Source: a virus
Strand: one strand, 5' to 3'
Length of the DNA: 28,454 nt
IMG/VR virus record: IMGVR_UViG_3300007276_000216
Coordinates: 1-28,454 of that record
Shown: positions 1-6,570 of the stretch, in pieces
How positions within the stretch are numbered: position 1 is the stretch's first letter
Layout: each line of letters opens with the position of its first letter
Program-made: the position numbers and the translations under genes
Notes under the pieces: model-generated
What the model saw: the letters and a program-made list of their open reading frames with translations, nothing else
Told to the model about the DNA's origin: nothing
The model's database searches: none

Positions 1-2
1 AA

Positions 3-59
3 GAAATTAAAGATTCATTTAGAGATTCAAAAGGATATAAATTTAATAAAACTTTCTAA
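3..59 (+). CDS. C-terminal end of an upstream gene (partial)
   Basis: Frame 3 reads 18 sense codons (EIKDSFRDSKGYKFNKTF) and then TAA at 57-59. The composition is typical of the neighbouring genes, and a strong terminator follows 27 nt later, which fits the end of a real gene. Frame 1 is also open further, to TGA at 121-123, but it would run through the terminator hairpin and is less likely. Too little is visible to identify the product. Confidence 0.5.
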   Translation, partial: EIKDSFRDSKGYKFNKTF

Positions 60-86
60 ATATAAAATACTAAAAACCAAAGGCTT

Positions 87-121
87 AATGTGCGATAAAT
101 TATTATCGCACATTTTTTTTT
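87..121 (+). terminator. Rho-independent terminator of the upstream gene
   Basis: A perfect 12-bp inverted repeat (AATGTGCGATAA at 87-98 against TTATCGCACATT at 103-114) with a 4-nt loop (99-102) is followed directly by a run of T to 121. This is a textbook intrinsic terminator. It separates the upstream gene from the gene 32 unit. Confidence 0.93.
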
Positions 122-140
122 GAAAAATTTTGAAAAACGC

Positions 141-171
141 TTGTAAAAAGCTTTTCATTATAGTATATTTG
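141..171 (+). promoter_or_regulatory. Bacteroidota-type promoter for gene 32
   Basis: TATATTTG at 164-171 matches the Bacteroidota -7 consensus TAnnTTTG. A TTG at 141-143 lies 20 nt upstream, the expected place of the -33 TTTG element. Transcription would start near 176-180 and give a leader of about 100 nt. The spacer holds a perfect palindrome, AAAAGCTTTT (146-155), which could be a repressor site or chance in AT-rich DNA. If real, the promoter is read by the host primary sigma factor. Confidence 0.7.
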
Positions 172-182
172 ATTCAGATAAG

Positions 183-278
183 ATTAACACCTGTGAACTA
201 TAAGTGGTGTTAATACAAATAAAGACTTCGATTCATAAAAAACGGAATCGAACCATTAATAACTAAAAACAAAAAACA
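183..278 (+). promoter_or_regulatory. Structured 5' leader of gene 32, possible autoregulatory operator
   Basis: Two stem-loops lie between the likely transcription start and the gene 32 start. The first pairs ATTAACACC (183-191) with GGTGTTAAT (206-214) around a 14-nt loop. The second pairs TTCGATTC (227-234) with GAATCGAA (245-252) around a 10-nt loop. An A-rich stretch with no visible pairing (253-278) then runs into the ATG. In T4, gp32 represses its own mRNA by nucleating at an upstream folded RNA and coating an unstructured region over the start. The layout here is similar, but an autoregulatory role is inference. Confidence 0.55.
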
Positions 279-1232
279 ATGAGTAACGAAAAAAAGAATC
301 CGTTATTAGCGATGTTATCTCAGTATGAGAAATCAACATCAAGCTCAAGTGAGTCTGCGTTTAACCCAGACAACTATTTTACAACCTACTTACCAGATGG
401 TATTGATAATGCAACGAAAAGAATTAGAATTTTACCAACAAATGATGGTAGTTCACCTTTACAAGAAGTTCATGTACATAGTGCAAAAGTGGATGGAAAG
501 AACAGAAAGTTCGTTTGTATTAAACATCTTAATGATGAAGATTGCCCATTCTGTGAATTGAGAGAACAATTACTTTCAACTGGTGTAAAATCAGATGAAG
601 AATTAGCTAAACAATTTAAAGCTAGGTTAATGTATATTGTTAAAGTAATTGACAGAGAAAATGAAGACCACGGTCCAAAATTCTGGAGATTTCCAATCAA
701 TTACAAAAAAGAAGGTATCTTTGATAAAATTGCCGCAGTTGGTAAAACTTACTGGGAAGCTGGTAAAGAAGATATCTTTGATGATAAAGAGGGTAGAGAT
801 TTAATTCTAAACATCGTTAGAGTTAAGAATCCAAGAGGTGGTACTTATCCAGTAGTGAACGCTATTCAAGGATATGATAGAACAGTTTTAAGTGAAGATT
901 CAGAGTTAGCAACAAAATGGGTTAACAGTGAAAAGACATGGGGAGATGTTTATTCTGTAAAAGGTTATGACTACTTAAAACTAGTTGCAACTGGTAAAAC
1001 TCCAGCTTGGGATAAGAAACTTGAAAAGTTTGTTGATAAAGATGAGATGGAAGAACAAACAGAAGATACTTCTAGTGATTTAGATTCACAAATCACTATG
1101 GGTGGTGGAGCTGCAACAACAGCTAAACAACCAACAAGTAAAGTAGCATCTGAAGAGGTTGCTGATACTACTAACACTGCTGAAGTGGAAGTACCAGTCG
1201 CTGTCGAAGAAGATGATGATTTACCATTTTAA
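279..1232 (+). CDS. 32: Single-stranded DNA-binding protein, T4 gp32 type
   Basis: This 317-aa protein (T4 gp32 is about 300 aa) would coat ssDNA during phage replication and recombination and organise the helicase, recombinase and nuclease encoded next to it. A zinc-ribbon-like set C80-x2-H83-x5-C89-x2-C92 lies in the N-terminal part of the core, as the His/Cys3 zinc site does in gp32. The core to about residue 245 is followed by an acidic, Ser/Thr-rich, low-complexity tail. The last nine residues are VEEDDDLPF, the protein-docking tip of cellular SSBs rather than a usual gp32 ending. It has its own promoter, a structured leader and a terminator, consistent with strong, separate expression. 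The start is preceded by A-rich sequence without a Shine-Dalgarno. Confidence 0.88.
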   Translation: MSNEKKNPLLAMLSQYEKSTSSSSESAFNPDNYFTTYLPDGIDNATKRIRILPTNDGSSPLQEVHVHSAKVDGKNRKFVCIKHLNDEDCPFCELREQLLSTGVKSDEELAKQFKARLMYIVKVIDRENEDHGPKFWRFPINYKKEGIFDKIAAVGKTYWEAGKEDIFDDKEGRDLILNIVRVKNPRGGTYPVVNAIQGYDRTVLSEDSELATKWVNSEKTWGDVYSVKGYDYLKLVATGKTPAWDKKLEKFVDKDEMEEQTEDTSSDLDSQITMGGGAATTAKQPTSKVASEEVADTTNTAEVEVPVAVEEDDDLPF

Positions 1233-1254
1233 GAATAGGTAAATAGATAATGTA

Positions 1255-1284
1255 GGGGGTGAGGTTTACCTACCCCCTTATTTT
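1255..1284 (+). terminator. Intrinsic terminator after gene 32
   Basis: GGGGGT (1255-1260) pairs with ACCCCC (1272-1277), and inside it AGG pairs with CCT around a small loop with one bulged G. TTATTTTAT follows. Being GC-rich in a very AT-rich genome, it should be strong. It probably caps gene 32 mRNA and lets only readthrough reach uvsX, because no clear promoter is visible between the two genes. Confidence 0.87.
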
Positions 1285-1306
1285 ATCTCTAATTATTAGG
1301 GATAAA
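1282..1306 (+). promoter_or_regulatory. Second hairpin in the uvsX leader
   Basis: TTTATCTCTA (1282-1291) pairs with TAGGGATAAA (1297-1306) through ten pairs including one G-U, around a 5-nt loop. Its left arm uses the T tract of the preceding terminator. It has no T tract of its own, so it is not a second terminator. It could modulate termination, protect the 5' end of a processed uvsX mRNA, or do nothing. Confidence 0.5.
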
Positions 1307-1339
1307 GTAGAAAAAAATCGGGGTACCTCAAAAATAATT

Positions 1340-2434
1340 ATGGCTAAAAAACCAAGTAAAACAACAGTAAAGAAAGCTAACTACGATTTTAGTAGTTTTA
1401 AAAAATCACAAGGAATCTCAAAGACAATTCCAGATAAAGAATTATCATGGATTCCATTATCAAAAGCATGGCATGATGCCATTAAATTACCTGGATTTCC
1501 AAGAGGTTATGTATCTTCAGTGAGAGGTTACACCAACACGGGAAAATCAACTGCATTTTATGAAGCAATTGCTGGTGCACAAAGAGTTGGAGATTTGCCA
1601 GTAATATATGAAACAGAGGGTAACTTTCATTGGGACCACGCTAAAACATGTGGCGTAGAATTTGAATGGGTTGTTAATGAAGATACTGGTGAATTAGTAC
1701 CAGAAGGTAAATTTATTTTCATGGGTAATTCAGAATTATTAGAAGCTTATGAATGCTATGACCATCAACATTCAAAGATGGGTAAAACCCCTTTAAGGTA
1801 TGAACCAGTAATAGAGGATGTAGCACTTCATATGACTGAATTGTTAAATGCTCAAGCTGAAGGATTGTTACAAGAGAATTTATGTTTTCTTTGGGATTCT
1901 ATTGGAACATTAAATGGATATAAATCTGCGATATCATCAACTACAAATAATATGTGGAATGCTGGGTCAATGAAAATTTTCCAACCAATTGTTAACTTTA
2001 GAATACCTTCATCTAGAAGACAAGACAAACCTTTCACTAACACATTCATTTGTGTACAAAAGATTTGGTATGATAATATGAATATGAAAATTAAGCACAG
2101 TTGTGGTGAGTTTATGTTCTATAATTCTAGATTAATAGTGCATTTAGGTGGAATTTTATCTCACGGTACGGCTAAACTTAAAGCAACTTCATTAGGTAAT
2201 GAATTCCAATTTGGAATTGAAACTAAAATTAGTTGTGAAAAAAACCATATTAATGGTTTAGAGAAAAAGGGTAAGATTGCATCAACCCCACACGGATATT
2301 GGAATCCGACAGAAATTGAAGAATATAAAAAAGAACATAGAGAGTTTATACATGAGAAACTTAAGGTTGAATATGGTGCTCAAATCAATTTTGTAACTGA
2401 AGAAGGTGAAATGTCAAGCGATGATATTTTATAG
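1340..2434 (+). CDS. uvsX: UvsX/RecA-type recombinase
   Basis: This 364-aa protein is a RecA-fold ATPase that would form filaments on gp32-coated ssDNA and drive strand exchange and recombination-dependent replication. The Walker A motif is GYTNTGKST (residues 63-71). An acidic ETEG (91-94) sits where RecA places its catalytic Glu, and the Walker B strand is LCFLWDS (181-187). The C-terminus is acidic, as in UvsX (391 aa in T4). The ATG at 1340 is chosen because it gives a normal lysine-rich N-terminus and A-rich upstream sequence. The in-frame GTG at 1259 lies inside the gene 32 terminator. The gene stops at TAG and sits directly after gene 32, near its partner. Confidence 0.87.
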   Translation: MAKKPSKTTVKKANYDFSSFKKSQGISKTIPDKELSWIPLSKAWHDAIKLPGFPRGYVSSVRGYTNTGKSTAFYEAIAGAQRVGDLPVIYETEGNFHWDHAKTCGVEFEWVVNEDTGELVPEGKFIFMGNSELLEAYECYDHQHSKMGKTPLRYEPVIEDVALHMTELLNAQAEGLLQENLCFLWDSIGTLNGYKSAISSTTNNMWNAGSMKIFQPIVNFRIPSSRRQDKPFTNTFICVQKIWYDNMNMKIKHSCGEFMFYNSRLIVHLGGILSHGTAKLKATSLGNEFQFGIETKISCEKNHINGLEKKGKIASTPHGYWNPTEIEEYKKEHREFIHEKLKVEYGAQINFVTEEGEMSSDDIL

Positions 2435-2458
2435 TATTAATTTTTAAATTAATGTGAA

Positions 2459-3544
2459 ATGGCTAAAAAGCCGCAAAAATACGGTAAATCTAAGAACATT
2501 AGAAATACCTTACTTATCGATGGAAATGCCTTGTTTAAACTAGGTTTTTTCGGAGCTAAAGATATGTTTACTAGGGATGGTGACCATATAGGTGGATTGT
2601 ACATCTTTATTACCATCCTTAGAAAACTATTACAAGAAGAATTATATTATAGAGTATTTGTCTTTTGGGATGGAAAGTTCAGTGGTAAACAGCGTTGGGA
2701 ACTCTATAGTGATTATAAATCTGATAGAAATAAAGATTTCGTTAATGGGACACACCCAATTGACATTCAAGAAAAAACCGAAATATTTTTAATCAGACAA
2801 TATTTAGAGGAATTATGTATTAGACAATTAATAGATAATTCTAAGTCTGGTGTTGAAGCTGATGATTTTATAGCTTATTATTGCAAAACAAAACAGCCAA
2901 ATGAGAAAATAACTATCTGCACTTCAGATAGAGATTTGGGCCAATTGATAAGTTCAGATGTTCGAATATACTTCTGTGATAGAAAAATTCGAGATTACGT
3001 AACTTTAGAAAATTTTAACAAATATTTTAACTATCACCCAAAGAATTTAAAACTAATTAAAGTAATTGGTGGTGATAATTCCGACAGTATTAAAGGTATT
3101 GAAGGTGTTAAAGAGACGACTTTATTAAAATTCTTTCCAGAACTTAAAGAGCGTGAACTATCTGTAAAGGAAATTATTCAATTAGCGAAGAAGCATCAAG
3201 CTCAACGTATTAAGGATAAAAAGAAACCGTTAAAAGCGTTAACTAATATTATCGAATCAAACACCCAAGGTGTACAAGGTAAAAATATCTATAAAATTAA
3301 TGAAAGTATTATAGATTTAAGTGACCCTTTAATTGATAAAAAAAATAAGGATTTAGTTGAATACAATAGAAATCCAATGGGCGATATCGAAGATAGAGGT
3401 ATTAAAAATGTATATCGCTACATGAAGCGTGATGGTGTCGATAAACAAATCGAATCATTCAGCACTAATTACTTACTTCCGTTTAAAAAACTAATAGAGA
3501 GAGAGCGGAAAGAATTAAATTTAATAAATGAACAAAATGGCTAA
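2459..3544 (+). CDS. rnh: T4 RNase H-type 5'-3' exonuclease (flap nuclease family)
   Basis: This 361-aa protein (T4 RNase H is 305 aa) would remove RNA primers and 5' flaps from lagging-strand fragments. The metal-binding acidic residues of the FEN/5'-nuclease family are recognisable: D21 in the IDGN strand, D71 in FWDG, the EADD group (133-136), D157 and D159 in TSDRDLGQL, and D206/D209 in GGDNSDSIKG. The last group starts the helix-three-turn-helix DNA-binding segment. A basic motif, YSDYKSDR (83-90), matches the R/K-rich arch of the family. The C-terminal 120 residues are less conserved. It follows uvsX after 24 nt and overlaps the next gene, so it is probably co-transcribed and translationally coupled. 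Confidence 0.85.
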   Translation: MAKKPQKYGKSKNIRNTLLIDGNALFKLGFFGAKDMFTRDGDHIGGLYIFITILRKLLQEELYYRVFVFWDGKFSGKQRWELYSDYKSDRNKDFVNGTHPIDIQEKTEIFLIRQYLEELCIRQLIDNSKSGVEADDFIAYYCKTKQPNEKITICTSDRDLGQLISSDVRIYFCDRKIRDYVTLENFNKYFNYHPKNLKLIKVIGGDNSDSIKGIEGVKETTLLKFFPELKERELSVKEIIQLAKKHQAQRIKDKKKPLKALTNIIESNTQGVQGKNIYKINESIIDLSDPLIDKKNKDLVEYNRNPMGDIEDRGIKNVYRYMKRDGVDKQIESFSTNYLLPFKKLIERERKELNLINEQNG

Positions 3545-4124
3545 TAAAAAAGACAGAAAGCAAAGACAATTCGAAAAGCAAATAGTGAAACCTTTTGAGT
3601 TTATATTAAGAATCAATGACCACATTATTTGTCAAAGATACTTCAATGTAAAAAATTATAATAATGATTGTAGAGAATCATTCGAGATTAAAGAAATGAT
3701 AGATGATATTATGGGTATTAATCAAGAAATGACATTAGGTTTAATTCCAGATTTCTTCAAATATAAATGTATGGATAATTCTTATAAACCTTTCTATGCT
3801 CAAAATAATCATTTAAATGATAAGGAGGATATTTTTTCTTTAGAGGTATTAAAGAATAATGTTAATAAATTACGTGATAAAGACGGTGATTTTAATTTAG
3901 ATGCAATTCGAAAGGATTCAATTGCTATAGGTATGTTTGATGGTAAAATATTCCACCCTAATGTTAGATATGAAATTGATATTAGGAGTATAATTCCTAA
4001 TATTATAAGAATTATACAAGATGCAATGAGCGAAAAGTCTTATACTAAAGTATATGGTTCAACTAGTTTAACTAGATATAACAGACTAAGTTCAGATGAA
4101 TATGCTAAGTTAGAAACATACTAA
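3528..4124 (+). CDS. Unknown protein of the replication operon, 198 aa
   Basis: I do not recognise the family. The gene starts inside the 3' end of the 5'-nuclease gene; ATG codons at 3528 and 3537 both fit, giving 198 or 195 aa and a 17- or 8-nt overlap. It ends 14 nt before the helicase gene. The N-terminus is basic (NKKDRKQRQFEKQIVK), followed by a mixed hydrophobic core with PFEFILRINDHIICQRYF. No signal peptide, membrane segment or catalytic motif is visible. By position it could be a replisome accessory factor such as a helicase loader (T4 gp59 is 217 aa), but I see no sequence resemblance to gp59, so this is only a positional guess. Confidence 0.8.
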   Translation: MNKMANKKDRKQRQFEKQIVKPFEFILRINDHIICQRYFNVKNYNNDCRESFEIKEMIDDIMGINQEMTLGLIPDFFKYKCMDNSYKPFYAQNNHLNDKEDIFSLEVLKNNVNKLRDKDGDFNLDAIRKDSIAIGMFDGKIFHPNVRYEIDIRSIIPNIIRIIQDAMSEKSYTKVYGSTSLTRYNRLSSDEYAKLETY

Positions 4125-4138
4125 AAAATAATAAAAAT

Positions 4139-5557
4139 ATGAGTAATATCAATAAAGATGTTGGTTTTGGGTTCTTAGGAATCCCTTATCAAAAGAGACT
4201 GTTATCCCAATTAATTACAGATTATAAGTTTTCGAGTAATATTATCTCAATAATAGATTCTAATTATTTTACTGATTTATATTTAAGGATTATCGCTTCT
4301 GAAATAAAAGAAGCTCATGAGACTGACGAAATTGTTCTAGATTATGAAAGTCTCATTTATAGACTTAACGCTAGAGGTGATAATGATGCCACTAGAATGT
4401 ATATTACAGCACAAATGGAAGAAATTAAAGACCTTCCGTTAAAAGACTCTGAATATATCCAAGACAAAGCCATGAAGTTCTGTAAACAACAAGAACTTCG
4501 TAAGGCCATGGAAGAAATTCAAGGGATTATTGAAAAAGGTAATTTAGATGATTATGATGCTTGTGAGGAAATAATGAAGAAAGCACTTGAAGTCGGTTCA
4601 GATAAAGATGCTGGTATTGATGTATTTTTTAATATTGATGACGTATTAAGTGAAGACTTTAGAAAACCTATACCAACTGGTATTAGTGGTTTAGATGAAA
4701 AGATGGATGGTGGTTTATCTAAGGGTGAATTAGGGGTAATATTAGCACCATTTGGTGTTGGAAAAACCACAATGATTACAAAAATTGCAAATACTGCATA
4801 TAGTCAAGGTTATAAGGTATTACAAATCTTCTTCGAAGATAATCCAAAAGTAATACAGAGAAAGCACTTATCGTGTTGGACTAGTATAGCACTTAATGAT
4901 TTAGCATTGGTTGAAAATCGTCCAATAATTGATGAAAAAGTAAAAGAATTTGAGGATGCTGGTGGATATTTAGAATTAAAGAAATTTCCTAGTGATGGGA
5001 CAACCATTCCAATAATCAAAAACTATGTTAGAAGGTTAACCGCTGCTGGTAGAAAACCTGATATTATCCTTATTGATTATATTGATTGTATTACATCAAC
5101 TAGAAATTATGATAAAGGATATGAAGCTGAAGGCCCAATCATGAGACAATTTGAAAGTTTGTTAAGTGAATTCCAAATGGTAGGTTGGACTGCTATTCAA
5201 GGTAATAGAGATTCGATTAATGCTGATACAGTTGACTCAACTATGATTGGAGGTTCAATTAAAAAAGGTCAAATCGGTCACTTTATAGTTTCAATTGCAA
5301 AAGATTTAGACCAAAAAGAAAGTGGTCGTGCTAACATGGCAATATTGAAATCTAGATTTGGAGTTGATGGGATAATTTTTACAGATGTTGAATTTAATAA
5401 CGCAAAGATTCAAATTAATATTGATGATGGAAATTACCTAAAAGCTTCTGAAATGCAATCATATAAAGAGACTAAAAACAACGCTTATACGGCTTCAGTG
5501 ATGAAAACCATTGAGTTACAAAAGGCTCTTGATAAGCAAACTCTTAAAGAAGAATAA
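4139..5557 (+). CDS. 41: Replicative DNA helicase, gp41/DnaB type
   Basis: This 472-aa protein matches gp41/DnaB in length and plan: an N-terminal helical domain (about 1-150), a linker, then a RecA-fold motor. The motor begins at the IPTGISGLDEKMDGGL segment (178-193), typical of DnaB. Walker A is APFGVGKTT (203-211), the catalytic Glu is in FFED (231-234), Walker B is IILIDYID (309-316), the sensor Gln is in IQGNRD (353-358), and KSRFG (404-408) resembles the arginine-finger loop. It would unwind DNA at the phage fork as a hexamer. No primase gene is seen in this window, and no fused primase domain is present. Confidence 0.88.
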   Translation: MSNINKDVGFGFLGIPYQKRLLSQLITDYKFSSNIISIIDSNYFTDLYLRIIASEIKEAHETDEIVLDYESLIYRLNARGDNDATRMYITAQMEEIKDLPLKDSEYIQDKAMKFCKQQELRKAMEEIQGIIEKGNLDDYDACEEIMKKALEVGSDKDAGIDVFFNIDDVLSEDFRKPIPTGISGLDEKMDGGLSKGELGVILAPFGVGKTTMITKIANTAYSQGYKVLQIFFEDNPKVIQRKHLSCWTSIALNDLALVENRPIIDEKVKEFEDAGGYLELKKFPSDGTTIPIIKNYVRRLTAAGRKPDIILIDYIDCITSTRNYDKGYEAEGPIMRQFESLLSEFQMVGWTAIQGNRDSINADTVDSTMIGGSIKKGQIGHFIVSIAKDLDQKESGRANMAILKSRFGVDGIIFTDVEFNNAKIQINIDDGNYLKASEMQSYKETKNNAYTASVMKTIELQKALDKQTLKEE

Positions 5558-5589
5558 AAATAATATTAATAAAAAGTAAATAAAGAAAA

Positions 5590-6549
5590 ATGAGCAAATA
5601 TTTAAAGATAGATAACGGTGATAGAGATACGAAATTTCCAATAATTCATAATGAACTTTGGGAGTTTTATAAAAAGCAACAAGCTAAAATTTGGACTGCT
5701 GAAGAATTAGATTTATCAAAAGACACTTTTGATGGTATACCACCTGAAGAAGTTGTGATACTAAAAAACCTTTTAGCGTTTTTTGGGGTTTCAGATACAT
5801 TAGTACAAGATAATTTGGCTGATGAAATAATATCAGAATTTTCAGAAGTTGAAGAAATTAAATCTAATTATGTCTACCAAGCATATATCGAAGATGTACA
5901 TAGTGAAACTTATTCTTTATTAATTGAGCAATTAATTGATAATGAAGAAGAAAAACAAGCTATGTTTAGAGCCATTAGAACTAACCCAGTTGTAGCCGCT
6001 AAAGTAAAGTGGGCACAAAAATGGTTAGATGAAGGTTCAATTATTCAAAGATTAGTTGCGTTTTCGTTATTAGAAGGTATGGGGTTTTCTAGCACCTTTG
6101 CAATGCTTATGTTCTTTAGAATGCGTTATCCGCAATTAGTAGGTTTAGGTCAGGCTAATGAATTAATATTACAAGATGAAGTTTTACATATGCATCTTGG
6201 TATTAATATGTATAACAAATATATTAAAGATGAATATAAGTTACCAGCTTCAGAAATCAAAGAAATGATTTTGGGTTGTTATGAAACAGAAAAGATTTTT
6301 GTTGAGTCAATATATGGTAATAATTATGTGCTAGGTTTAGATAAAGATAAACTTATTCAGTACATTCAATATGTTACGGACAGTTTATTAATTTATTATA
6401 ATATAGAAACTGTTTTTAAAGTTGAACAACCTTTTGATTTTATGGCATCTTTCTCAATTGTAGAACGTCAAAACTTCTTTGAAACTAAAGGTGGTGAATA
6501 TAATAGATTAACTAATATCGGTGGTGATTTAATGACCGATGATTTTTAA
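5590..6549 (+). CDS. nrdB: Ribonucleotide reductase class Ia, beta subunit
   Basis: This 319-aa protein is the radical-generating small subunit, which makes dNTPs for phage DNA together with NrdA. All expected residues of a di-iron, tyrosyl-radical enzyme are visible: D69 (SDTLVQDN), E101 and H104 in EDVHSETY, the radical Tyr Y108 in the same motif, E162 (LLEGMGFS), and E197 with H200 in DEVLH. The short acidic C-terminal tail ending MTDDF fits the NrdA-docking tail. It lies 21 nt before nrdA, with A-rich start sequence. No intron or homing endonuclease interrupts it, unlike T4 nrdB. Confidence 0.93.
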   Translation: MSKYLKIDNGDRDTKFPIIHNELWEFYKKQQAKIWTAEELDLSKDTFDGIPPEEVVILKNLLAFFGVSDTLVQDNLADEIISEFSEVEEIKSNYVYQAYIEDVHSETYSLLIEQLIDNEEEKQAMFRAIRTNPVVAAKVKWAQKWLDEGSIIQRLVAFSLLEGMGFSSTFAMLMFFRMRYPQLVGLGQANELILQDEVLHMHLGINMYNKYIKDEYKLPASEIKEMILGCYETEKIFVESIYGNNYVLGLDKDKLIQYIQYVTDSLLIYYNIETVFKVEQPFDFMASFSIVERQNFFETKGGEYNRLTNIGGDLMTDDF

Positions 6550-6570
6550 AAAACAAAAAGAAGAAAATTA

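Noticed and set aside
61-123. Frame-1 reading through 1-123 as the upstream gene's end
   Set aside because: It would be translated across a perfect terminator hairpin and T tract. Frame 3, ending at 59, is the more natural gene end.
325-561. Alternative reading frames inside gene 32 and other genes, including all minus-strand open frames such as 470-700, 8824-9108, 15101-15433 and 26188-26433
   Set aside because: They lie wholly within or mostly over well-supported + strand genes and have no start context or recognisable domains. They look like shadows.
1259-1339. GTG start that would extend the UvsX-type protein by 27 residues
   Set aside because: It lies inside the gene 32 terminator hairpin, and the added residues (MRFTYPLILSLIIRDKVEKN) are not like the family's N-terminus. 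ATG 1340 fits better.
2436-2453. Perfect AT-only inverted repeat between uvsX and rnh
   Set aside because: The ATTAATTT/AAATTAAT stem has no GC pairs, a 2-nt loop and no T tract. Such repeats are expected by chance in this DNA.
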